From assembly GCA_949752795.1 (NCBI GenBank), contig OX457074.1, positions 35,263,980-35,327,979 of the forward strand: DNA of 64,000 nt, read 5' to 3'. Shown in pieces: positions 11,533 through 21,690 of this stretch (position 1 is its first letter; each line of letters opens with the position of its first letter). The notes below the pieces were generated by a model. The model saw only the letters and a program-made list of their open reading frames with translations. It did no database searches and had not been told where the DNA came from. The translations under genes were made by a program, and so were the position numbers. Origin of the DNA: Hyperoodon ampullatus. Its lineage: Eukaryota; Chordata; Mammalia; Artiodactyla; Ziphiidae.

Positions 11533-12955
11533 CTGCAGAGGGTCCTCCTTGAGCTGCGTGCCACTCAGTGCATATCTGTGAGAGAACTAACTGATATAGG
11601 GGGAAATCCACGTGCAAGGATCTGAGAGAATGATTTCTCAGGGGTCACTCAAGAGTGGGAATAATTTCTCTTCTCATTAGTCACAGTGAAAAAAGCCTGG
11701 CGATGGGTCTTGTGCTACTGACAGTAGCCTCTTCCTTAAGAATAAACAATGTCCCCCACCAACAAAAAACTCTTAGGAATTACAAGTTAAACTAAAAAAA
11801 ACATAGAATAAATTACAAAGAGCAAAAATCAATTAAAAATAAACAGGAAGCATAATAGAGAAAATAAATGAGACCAAAAGCTGGTTATGTGGGAAGATCA
11901 ATAAATTTGGTAAACCAGACTCATGGGCGGGGGCTGATATTAACAGTATCGAGAATGAGAGGTGTGACATTACTATAGACTCCACAGATATTAAAAGGAT
12001 TATTTCTTACGGACAGCTTTATGCCAATAAATCTGACAACTTAGAAGAAATGGATAAATTCCTTAAAAGGCATAAGGCAAACACTTGCTCAAGAAGAAAG
12101 AGATAATCTGAACAGATAATCCTTTATTTTTAAAAATTGAATTTGTAGCTTAAAGCCTTGTAAACAAAGGAGACTCCAGGTACAGATGCCTTCGTTAGTG
12201 AATTCTACCAAACATTAGGAAGAAATAACACCCATTCGAACAAACTCAAAGAACACTGAAGGGGGGCAATGCTTCCCAAACCATTTTATAAGGCCAGAAT
12301 TACTCTGATACCAAATCCAAAAAAAGATATTACAAGAAAGGAAAACTACCTAGGTACGAATTTTCTAAACACAATCTTAGCAAATTTAATCCAACAATAT
12401 GTAAAGAGGATAATAAATCAAGTAGGGATTATTCCAGGAATGTATTTTTGGCTTAACATTCAAAACAATCAATTAATAGTCTAAAAAAAAAAGATGACCA
12501 TCTCAAAAGATTGAGAACAAACATTTGACAAAATACAGCACCCATTCCTGATAAAAACTCTCAGTAAAGTAAGAATAGAAGAGACTTCTTTAACCTGATT
12601 AAAGGTATCTATGAAAAACCTACAAGTCACACACATGCACAGAAGTACATACCCTAGACCCAAGTAATTGATCCTATTTACATAAAATACTGGAAAATGC
12701 AAACTAATTTATAGTAACAGAAAGGAAATCAGTGGTCTCCTGAGGCTGCAGTCAGGGAAGGTTCTGAGTGCGGGATTACAGAGGACCATAACAAAACTTT
12801 GAGAGATGATGGCTATGCTCATTGTCTCAGGCATGATGATAATTTCATGGGTGTATGTGTATGTCAAAACTGATCAAATAGCGCCCTTCGCACGTGTTCA
12901 GTTTATTGTATGTCAATTATACGTCAATAAAGCCATTTAAAAAATCCTTCAAAGC

Positions 12956-13370
12956 TTTTACATTGCTTTCAGAATAAAATCCAAAGTGACCTCAGAGTTC
13001 GACACGATCTGGTACCAACCTACCTGTTCAACCTTATCTTTTACCACTTCATGCAAAAGTACCCCCCAAACATACCAAGCAATTTCCTGCCCCAGGACCT
13101 TTGCACTTACATCTCCCTCTGTTTGGAGTGCTCATCCTCTACCACTTATTTTAGCTGTTTCTCATTTTCTAAGTCACCATTTAAATATCACCTCCTCACA
13201 AGGGCCTTTCCTGATTCTCTGTATTTTAAGGAGGCTCCTTCCAGATACTTTCACCTGCTATATTAACTTATTGATCACTTCTACAGAGCTTACCACACTA
13301 ATTTTCTTGGTTATTTGTTTAATGGTATATTATAGACAAGATTATTTAAACCATCTATTGGTATTTTCTT
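12956..13370 (+). mobile_element. L2 LINE remnant, 3' part
   Basis: Resumes the L2 at exactly the point interrupted at 10385: 'cttttacattgctttcag', then 'gttcgacacgatctggtacc', 'caggacctttgcac', a 'tcaccatttaaatatcacc' block and 'gggcctttcctgattctc'. The characteristic 3' end of L2 is decayed here. The 130-codon plus frame at 12986-13378 is L2 sequence. Confidence 0.75.
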
Positions 13371-13423
13371 ATATATAAAACAGGGCTGCAAATAAGGATT
13401 TTAATGGCTATTGAAAGACAAGA

Positions 13424-13427
<4 letters not shown>

Positions 13428-13457
<30 letters not shown>
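13428..13457 (+). repeat. (AC)n microsatellite
   Basis: About fourteen uninterrupted AC units. Confidence 0.95.
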
Positions 13458-13459
<2 letters not shown>

Positions 13460-14660
13460 GACATTTATCATAGTGCCTGGAATACAGTAGCAGCTCAGCA
13501 AGTGAGTTCTCTTTCCTTTCCCCAATTCCAGCTTGAGGAGGGGAGCTCCAAGGGGTAAAAGCATGCTCCTATGAAAGGACAAAGCATATCTGGAGGACCA
13601 TGTAAAAATGGAAAAATTTAGGAGCATCATGGGGAGAAACGAAAGTCAAAACTGGAAACGCCCTTTAACATCAGGTTGTACAGGGACTCAGCCATATGCC
13701 CATTGTGGATTTCCATCTGTGAATAATAGGAAGCTGTAAAGGAGCAGGGGGTGGGGGGTGGAGGAAATCAGGCTTGGGAGATTTAGAATGGACAAGAGTA
13801 ACTCTAGTAACTGCACGAATACTGAAGTGAAAGGAGGCAAAGGCTAGCGAAGATGAGAGAGAAGAACTGGAAGTTTTCTTTAACTGTCTAGATTCCAAGG
13901 ATGATGATGAAGAGAGGTATAGATTCTAATTTGTATCCCAGACCTTCCCCTCCAAATATGTGTTCTGCCTTAGCCAGCACCACTTCTCTCTCTTAGGAGA
14001 ACCCCCAAAACTCACAGCATCAAAGCTGAGACTATGCGTTAGAGCAGAGGGAGCTCTCTACCACTGCTTGAAGACAAGATCGAAACAGGAGATGGGGAAC
14101 ACATTCGAATGGTCATGAACTTTTGATATAATTTTTCATACCCAGAGGTTACTGATGAGAGCCATGGAGAACGTCAGTTCTTTTGATTAAGGAGAAAGAG
14201 AAAGGGGTGAAATGTTTAAAATCCCCAAAGCTACCAAGACACAAAACGAGAATTGGCAGCAAAGACCCAAGTAGTCAGGCCTAGTACAAAACAAGGGGAT
14301 CAAGAGAGTAATAACAGATTTGCCGTTTGCAGGTCAACACCGGGGGTTGAAGGTTAGGACTCAGGCTTCCCTAGCAACTCTGTTGAACGGGGACATCCCT
14401 TAACAACAGATTCAACAGGGAGCTAACTGGTAAACCTGGAGGTGGTTTCACTCTTCCAGAGGAGAGAAAGCTAAAGAAAGAGAAACCCTCGTGACAAATA
14501 AAAATAACATTTTGCTGAGATTTACTCCTAATTGGAACTACAGGGGAGACTAATGCTTCGTAAGTTTGAATTTACAAGACGTGCCTGTCAGGGGCTGTTT
14601 ATATCCTTGGAGGTGGCATTGGCATTTCTGACTACCTACTACCAGGAGACCAATGAACCT
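13458..14660. other. Unassigned DNA
   Basis: No gene or repeat is recognised over about 1.2 kb. Confidence 0.35.
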
Positions 14661-14664
14661 AGTA

Positions 14665-15025
14665 ATGCAAGAGAATCACAGGTGAAGCTTGATAAAAATG
14701 CTGATGGGGCTTCCCTGGTGGCGCAGTGGTGGAGAGTCCACCTGCCGATGCAGGGGACACGGGTTCGTGCCCCGGTCTGGGAAGATCCCACATGCCACAG
14801 AGCGGCTGGGCCCGTGAGCCATGGCCGCTGAGCCTGCGCGTCCGGAGCCTGTGCTCCGCAACGGGAGAGGCCACAACAGTGAGAGGCCCGCGTACCGCAA
14901 AAAAAAAAAAAAATGCTGATGGCCTGGAGACTCTGATTTAGTGCACCTGGAATAGATCCTGACATTTGAATTTTAAATAAGTTCCTCAGGTTATGGTGAT
15001 ATGCTGCCCAGTTTGAGAATCACAA
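14665..15025. mobile_element. MER5-like hAT MITE, split by a SINE
   Basis: The pieces on either side of the SINE read together as a MER5-type element: 'gaatcacaggtgaagcttg' and 'aaaaatgctgatgg' before it, then 'ggagactctgatttagt', 'aataagttcctcagg' and 'tttgagaatcac' after it. Removing the SINE and one TSD restores continuity. The element is non-autonomous and has no reading frame. Confidence 0.6.
14708..14908 (+). mobile_element. CHR-type SINE (short subfamily)
   Basis: Complete copy with B box GGTTCGTGCC and an A-tail. It is flanked by a perfect 14-bp TSD, AAAAATGCTGATGG, at 14694-14707 and 14909-14922. It is inserted in a MER5-like element. The several 62-108-codon frames across it on both strands are SINE translations. 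Confidence 0.97.
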
Positions 15026-17934
15026 ATTTAGATTATGGTCTTGTCCAAACAGAGAGAGTCTGCACAGGTGTAGAAAACTCAACGTTAGAAAGTATAGCCT
15101 GATTTTTCCTTATGATACATTGGTAAGAAGAAACACAATAGCTAATTATACTATATAATTTACATAGTTGCATAACTTCAAGGAAGATCATTACAAATGT
15201 AGGTATCTTAAAATCAGTTAAGAATTCTCACTTTTCTTTGAGATGTGAGAATGGAAGTTTTGATTCTGAGACTTGGGGTGGGGGGATAAAGGGTTCAAAG
15301 GAAAGTTTGAGAGAGCCCATTTCCAAAGCTCTGTTCCAAAGAGAAGGGGAAGGATTTCCAGGGAAAGAGATGCTGCTGGGCTGAATTCCATTGCCCACAA
15401 ATGGGGCGGGGGTAGGTGGTGTTTCTTTTAAACCCACGCCTGGTGAGAGGGGCTGGAATGAGACCATTCAGAGCTTTCGAGATGTGCTTTCTGTCATTGG
15501 GAAGAACACGTGGGAAGGTAAAGCAGCCTGTGTGTCTGGGAAGCGACTGTGCTTCTCTCCAATGGGAGGGGATCAGACCTAAGTCTTAAAAAGGCATGTT
15601 GTCCTAAAGCCATTTTAAACCCTGTCCAAGAGGACTGTTTGGGAGTGCGATGCAATCCGACAGAGAAAGTTTTGTGCATGACCAGAAATCTCGGGGCTGA
15701 GAGGGGGGTAGTAGCCAAAAGAGAGGCCCAGGATTTGAAGCCCAAGGGCCCAGCAGCAGCAAAGATTCCAGAGGCCTCATAACAGCACCTTTTGGAGGAA
15801 GAGACAGCTTTAACCCTTGTCAGGTACAAACAGAGCAAAGCCATCTTGAGATAGTATCAGTCCAATCAGAAATCTGAGTATCCATTTTCTCTTCTTTTCC
15901 TGTGTTCCAGCCCTGCAAGGTACATAAGCTAAAGTAAAGTAAGATGATGGTTGAGATGAACCAGACATAAAGAAAAGGCTGGCTGTCCCTCCCTCCTAGG
16001 CAGCAGGCAACTAGTCCTAGCAGGGGGAGCAAAAAAGATATAACACTAAGTCAAGTTTGAAATTTGGGCTCCTGCATGGAAATAGGTCATTTTACTAACT
16101 GTACTCAGACTGACAGGTGAGTTTAAGTACCCAACCTTGGGTCTTGCCATTCTTATCCAAAGGCATGGGCAATTTTAAAGGGACTGTGGGAGATAAAGTC
16201 GCTTTTTTGATTTTATCTCACAGGTTGAACATGTACAATGTACAGTTCCAAGAATTTATTCTAACTGTCATCTTCTCTAAACCCTTTCTCTCTATTACCT
16301 TTAAGAAAAACAAAACCATGTTGTATTTGCCACCCACCTCATCTCACAGTTAGAAATCTCTTAGCTCATAGGTATGACTCTGATTTCCAGAGCTTCTGTA
16401 GTCAAATCAGAAACAAAAATAGAAGAATGCAAAAAGGCAAGAAGCAGCAGTTAAGAGCTGTTCCAAAAACACTTTCCAAGAAGAGAATATGTGTTTTAAA
16501 GGTGCCTGGGATTTCTTTTAATTGATTATGGTAAGACACAGACATGGAAATGATCTCTTATGAAGGAAGTGCTTTTATACTCACAGATCCCTAGAAACAG
16601 GAGGCGAGACACACAGGGTCACATGGGGAAGCACCAGGGTCAGTCAGGAGACAGGGAGTGCGGGGGGGAAAGATGGATAAGAGCTTTTCTTGCAGTCTAA
16701 TTGGGAGAAAACATGTGAGGCAGGGTGACCAGGCTTAGGATTGGCTGGTTTAAATCATTTCAGCAGGCTCTAGGGCACAGGGGATGCCCCTAGTTGTCTG
16801 CTACTTGGCCCTGGAGTGATTAGGGCTGGAGAATAGCGGCCCTGAGCATGAAGGCCCTGGAGAAGAAGCGGTTGGAGGGCTGCATCTGAAAGGTCCACTA
16901 AGGGCAAGCTGTTCCCTATCTCTAGGAATTAGTTACACCTGGGAGGGGCAGTCCCCCCCCTCCAGGGTCAGCAAAGGCCCTAGATGTCAGAGCATCACAA
17001 AACAGAAAATAAAAAAGCATGGTTCATACAATGGAAAACGAAATACAACAGGGTCAACTGCTGTAAAGAAGTCAAGGAGTTGAGTCCTACAAGATAGGTA
17101 TTGGATTTTCCAACCGAGTGGCCACTGAGAGCACTGTTAGGAAGCCATCTGGGTGGCGTGGTCAGAGCAAAAGGGATAAAAAAGAAAATTTTTGGTCAAG
17201 AAACAGTACCAGATTGTGAAGAGGTCTCTGCATATATGAGACCCAAAAAGGAAAGAAAGTAGGCAGCGTGCCTTTAGTAAAATGGGAGGATAAGAGAGAA
17301 GTTACTGTGTTTTGTGAGATTTGTTTTTGTTTAAGTGGACAAGAGAGATAAATATGCTTGTAGGCAGGAGATAAGAGACCCAGGCGGGGGGGGGGCAGGG
17401 GGAAGAGAGAGAGAAAGAGAGAGAGAGAGACAGGGAGAGAGAGACAGAGACGGAGAGAGATCGACCCAAGAGGTTGGCTTGAATTCCTGAGGGACTTGGA
17501 CCAGCCTTGATTTCCAGCAGCATGGCAGTGGATGTCAGGGCTTGCCCAGAGAGGATGCACTTCTCCGAGCTCATGTGGCCATACTGTGCCAGTGGAGATT
17601 GGAATCAGCTGGCCCGTGTGCAAGGCAGTGATACTATACAGAGCACAGCAGGCCTCCTTGAGGGCTTTTAGCAGGGGATTGTCCTTCATGTCAGTGTTTG
17701 GTTTCCTACATTCTGGATACAGAAGCCTCAACAGATTAAACAAAAGAGCAAGATGTTCCTCTGATGTGGGAAGGGTATATCAGTGTCCTGATCTATTTTT
17801 TTCCATGTCAAGAATATGTTTATGGAGGTCAAGCGTTTAGGAACCACACCCAGCATAAAAATCAATCCACTTTTGTTTAGAGCAATATGTTGGCAAAACC
17901 ATACTATACTGTTTGAATTAAGGGAGCCCTCTTT
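15026..17934. other. Unassigned DNA with a GA tract
   Basis: No gene is recognised over 2.9 kb. The part from about 16540 to 17000 ('ggagaaaacatgtgaggcag', 'gcagtcccccccc') may be a decayed LTR, but I cannot assign it. A 193-codon reverse frame at 17162-17743 runs through the GA tract and has no domain, so it is not called. Confidence 0.35.
17385..17462 (+). repeat. G-run and (GA)n tract
   Basis: A run of ten G followed by GGCAGGGGGAAG and about 60 bases of GA-rich repeat. Low complexity; the SLSLSL string in the reverse frame comes from it. Confidence 0.9.
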
Positions 17935-17949
17935 AAGAATGCCAGCCCT

Positions 17950-18165
17950 GGGGCTTCCCTGGTGGCGCAGTGGTTGAGAGTCCGCCTGCCGATGCAGGGG
18001 ACGCGGGTTCGTGCCCCGGTCTGGGAGGATCCCACATGCCGCGGAGCGGCTAGGCCCGTGAGCCATGGCTACTGGGCCTGCGCGTCCAGAGCCTGTGCTC
18101 CGCAACGGGAGAGGCCACAGCAGTGAGAAGCCCACGTAATGCAAAAAAAAAAAAAAAAAAAAAAA
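17950..18165 (+). mobile_element. CHR-type SINE (short subfamily)
   Basis: Complete copy with a tail of about 24 A. Its perfect 15-bp TSD AAGAATGCCAGCCCT lies at 17935-17949 and 18166-18180. It carries 'gtctgggagg' and 'gccgcggagcgg' diagnostic positions and private changes near the 3' end ('cacgtaatgc'). Confidence 0.97.
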
Positions 18166-18477
18166 AAGAATGCCAGCCCTAGCAGATTGACATCTTAGAT
18201 GGCAGAGCCTAGTGTTGGTCCTCACAGCCAACTTGCGATTGATAAATAGACCCTCCCTCCCCGCCAGAATATTCCCACTCCTATACCTCGTTGTAAAAAT
18301 ATAAAATCACTTCTCAATGGATACGGTGATTCATCCATTACAGGTAAAAGACAAGTGTGACCTGTTTGTTCAATCAACCATCCTATAACGATCACTGTCT
18401 CCATCAAGAAAGCACACCAAGCCCGCAGAGAAAGACAGTAAGAAACTTCCTTTTGAATATGTTTTTAAAATCCACCA

Positions 18478-18690
18478 AGCATTTTCCAACGTTATCTCAC
18501 TTAAATCTCTGTGAGTGTGGCCGTTAATCCCATGATCTCTATTTTATAGAGAAGTCTGTGGTTGGGAAAATTTCATGTGATGGGTAAGAAGGTACTAGAA
18601 CCTATTTGTAAGAAGGTCCAGGACACAGTAGAACGTGAAGGTAAACATGGAATTCAGGCGGTAATTGGCAGACTTGGACTCGGAAATCAC
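18478..18690 (-). mobile_element. MIR SINE fragment, reverse strand
   Basis: Reverse-complement MIR core: 'cgttatctcacttaaatct', 'ctctattttatagagaag', followed by decayed sequence. MIR is an ancient tRNA-derived SINE shared by all mammals. Confidence 0.55.
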
Positions 18691-20484
18691 CAGAGACCCT
18701 TCCTCAGAGGTCTCCTGAGAGAGGAGTCAACGTGGGAAGCAATGGCAGATGGGTTTTGCGAGCTTGAGTTCTAACGCTGAGTTCCCCGCTACCCGAGCTG
18801 TGGCGTGACTCTGGGGCCAGCTTACATGGAGTGGACGAGTAGAGGAGAGCCAGAGAGGGTCCCCACAGCCAAGGGACAGTGTGGATTTGCTCTATAACAA
18901 GCGCTAGGCTGGCCTCACTTCCAATTAGCCCCTGGCCTGTTTGGCATGGGGGTGATGGGAGAGTGGAGAGAAAGCCCTTCAAACCCTGAGCTCACTGCTG
19001 CCACTGCCTGGGAGCAGGATGTCATGGAGACACACGCACGCACACACGTACATGCACAGACCTAGAAACCTACATGTGCATGCGCACACATACACGCACA
19101 CACGTGAACACACACGTATGCATGTGCACACATACATACACAGAGATAAAAACATACATATGCATGCACACACATACACACATACACTCACTTGCAAACT
19201 GGTCCTTTTCACACGTGGCTCACCACTCAAAGCGGCCCCTGACACCTGCCACCTGACGTCACCAGGTTCGGACTGCCGTCCCCTCGGAAGGATCTAAAAG
19301 GAGCATGGAAGGAATGTTTCTCTCCTTTACTCCATTAGAACTAGGACGATAAGCCAGGACCTCTGACTCAGATCCTGGGCTTTTTCTATCAGGAAGACAA
19401 AAGCAAGTGTAATGCAGGACCTCTGCCATCATCTTAACGATCAGGAGAGGAGACAATCCAATAAGAAGGAGTCCAAGTCAGTAACACAAACCAGCAGTTT
19501 ACAAGCAGGAGCGCACACTTGGGCTGCGTCTCAACAAGAGGCACCCCCTGGAGGAGGTGGGGCTCCTACCCGAATCTGCCTCAAACTAGCAGTTTCCACT
19601 GACCCAGAAAGGACCCCACCTTCCCAAACAATGGAAGCAGCCACTGTGGCTGGCCTCCCGCTCCGCCCGGTGTCTCCTCACTGGAGCTTTGGGCGAGCAT
19701 CCCCTTCTCAGGGAGCCAGAGTGCACACAGCAAGAAAATCTGAACTTGGAAGGACCTTTGCTCCCAGAGAAAACTAACCGTGACAGAGTCTGGCACGGAG
19801 CTGGGCAGAAGCTCCAGACCCCTAATCGTCCACAGACGTTTCAGGACCCAGTCCCGGGCATCGGAGGGTTCTCAGGAAAGAAACAGGGAGAGAACCATCC
19901 CGCTTCCTGCACCCCATCTCTCTTCCCCGGGGCCCCTGTGCCCCATTGCAATGTGCCCTAACTAATCATCTTAGTAGGTGTTGGGTCAGAGTCAGCAAGG
20001 GGTCTGCCTAAGGTCACTGACTTGCTTTGTTTACATGGATAATTTTATCACTGCTTGGACATCTAATGGTATTATTTATACTTTAACTGTGATAAATGTC
20101 CAGTTAAAGCAGGGCTGGGCAAGTGAAAGACCAAGGCAATGAATCCAAACCTTCTTTGCACAGGAAATATTAATATTTGTGAGCTCCCCAATCTTTCCAG
20201 AACCTTGTACTCGAGGAGCAGGAGTGGGGCTTCGAGCCCAGTGTTTCTCACAGTCTGGTCTTGGGACAACAAGCACTGGATCCCCTGGGAGTGGGGGAGG
20301 GCGGAGCCCAAGAACCTGCCCTTGTCTGGCTGCTCTTGTGCTTTTGCTCAACTGTCAGACCATCTGGGGCCCCATCTCCATGGAGGATGCAGGGAGCTGG
20401 TGGAGAAAGGAAGGTTCGAGGCAATGACTCGAAACCCAGTTGTTAAGCCATATTTCAGAGCCATCTGTTCTTGTTTAAGACTTC
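18691..20484. other. Unassigned DNA with a CA/CG-rich repeat
   Basis: No gene is recognised. GC-rich parts give overlapping 60-120-codon frames on both strands (19412-19961, 20072-20717) without domains. Confidence 0.35.
19028..19195 (+). repeat. Imperfect (CA)n with CG and TG steps
   Basis: About 165 bases of mostly alternating purine-pyrimidine: ACACAC interspersed with ACGCAC, CATGTGCATGCG and CATACA. It is a degenerate microsatellite; both strands give His/Thr- or Val/Cys-rich frames that are artefacts. Confidence 0.9.
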
Positions 20485-20700
20485 AAGGGAGGCTTGGACT
20501 TTTAATCATCTGTGTGATAGAACAGTGCTTGTCAAAAGTTAATGTGCACATAAGTCACTTGGGATCTTGTGGAAATACAGATTCTGTTTCAAAAGGTCTG
20601 GGGTGGGGCCTGAGATTGTGCGTTTTAACAAACTCCCAGGTGATGCCAATGCTACTGGTCCACGGACCACACTTGGATTTGCAAATCACAGGAGGACATT
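20485..20700. mobile_element. hAT-type MER element
   Basis: Follows a remembered MER element order: 'agtgcttgtcaaaagttaat', 'cacttgggatcttgtgg', 'ggtctggggtggggcctgag', 'aacaaactcccaggtgatg' and 'ctggtccacggaccacactt'. It is a non-autonomous DNA transposon of the MER3/MER5/MER20 kind; the exact name is uncertain. Confidence 0.65.
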
Positions 20701-21009
20701 CGTGGACGGAGTTGTGACTGGATACGTTACTGTGTGTTGGATCCCTGAGCCCCCGGCTCCCCCCCAGCCTTTGCCTGCCTACAGCTCTTCCCCTCAAAGT
20801 CCACACCTTCCAACAAAACGGACTTCTTAATGCCGTCTGAGCAAACCACGGGATTCCCCTTCTGTGAGCTGAGTTCTCACGTCGTTTTCTAGGCTATTCC
20901 TCCTGGCCAATTCGAGTTCGAGAACATCCGCCCAACCTCGGAGCGCTAGCTCAAATGCTTCATTGCCATGTGATGACCCAGCTCCCACCCCGGGTAAGCT
21001 TTTTGCTTT
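20701..21009. other. Unassigned DNA
   Basis: About 300 bases with no recognised feature. Confidence 0.35.
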
Positions 21010-21690
21010 TTGGCTTTTTTCTTTATAACAGGAAGTGTGTACCTTTTGACCACCTTCGTCTGATTCCCCCACCTGCCTCCACCTCTGATAACCACAAGTC
21101 TGATCTCTTTCTATGAGTCTGTTTGCTTGTTTTTAGATTTCACATATAAGTGAAATCACACAGTTTTTGTCTTCCTCTAACTTATTTCGTTTAACCTAAT
21201 ACCCCAAAGATCCAGCCATGTTGTTGTAAATGGCAAGATCTCCTTATCCTTTATGGTTCAATAATATTCTCATGTGTATGTACAGACATCACAACTTCTT
21301 TAGCCATTCATCTGTCAATGGACATTTAGGTTGTTTCCATGTCTTGGCTATTGTATCGTTTGTCTTTTTGATGATGGCCACTCTAACAGGCATGAGGTGA
21401 TACCTCACTGTGGGTTTTTTGTTTGCTTGTTTTTTTTGCGGTACGCAGGCCTCTCACTATTGGGGCCTCTCCAGTTGTGGAGCACAGGCTCCAGATACGC
21501 AGGCTCAGCGGCCATGGCTCATGGGCCCAGCCGCTCCGCGGCATGTGGGATCCTCCCGGAGCGGGGCACGAACCCGTGTCCCCTGCATCGGCAGGCGGAC
21601 TCTCAACCACCGCACCACCAGGGAAGCCCCTCACTGTGGTTTTGATCTCCATTTCTCTAGTGATGAGTGACGTTGAGTGGGGTGAAGTTT
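21010..21690 (-). mobile_element. L1 3' end, reverse strand, split by a SINE
   Basis: Reverse-complement L1 3'-UTR begins near 21010 ('taccttttgaccaccttcg', 'aaccacaagtctgatctc') and runs into the end of ORF2 ('tggacatttaggttgtttcc', 'gcatgaggtgatacctcac'). It resumes after the SINE with 'tggttttgatctccatttc'. The order within L1 is not continuous: the piece from 21360 jumps upstream in ORF2, so an internal deletion is likely. Confidence 0.75.
21430..21628 (-). mobile_element. CHR-type SINE (short subfamily), reverse strand
   Basis: The only minus-strand CHR copy among thirteen. The T-run at the left is its A-tail, and the GGAAGCCC at the right is its 5' end. Duplicated flanks are about CCTCACTGTGG(G)TTT at 21403 and CCTCACTGTGGTTT at 21629, with one extra G. 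It is inserted in a reverse-strand L1. Frames at 21331-21695 are SINE translations. Confidence 0.96.

Larger units (their letters stand above)
10607..12941 (+). mobile_element. Old L1 (L1M-type) remnant with its 3' end
   Basis: Diverged L1 on the plus strand. Recognisable ORF2 blocks lie at 11790-12680 (for example the region around 'gaagaaatggataaattcct', and 'caaaccattttataaggcca' at 12278). The 3'-UTR ends near 12941 with 'tcaattatacgtcaataaag' and an A-rich tail. It is flanked by AAAATCCTTCAAAG at 10592 and 12942, so it entered the L2 as a single insertion. Frames are broken by stops, so no functional ORF remains. Confidence 0.75.

Noticed and set aside
16540..17000. LTR of an endogenous retrovirus
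   Set aside because: Some wording is suggestive, but I could not match termini, duplications or a known family, so no call was made.
17162..17743. 193-codon reverse frame
   Set aside because: Its centre is the translation of a GA-rich low-complexity tract; the ends show no domain.
19028..19195. CRISPR-like or regularly spaced repeat
   Set aside because: It is a degenerate CA microsatellite without spacer-repeat periodicity.
20139..20717. 192-codon plus frame
   Set aside because: The 3' third is a MER-type transposon, and overlapping reverse frames of 79-91 codons exist. No domain.
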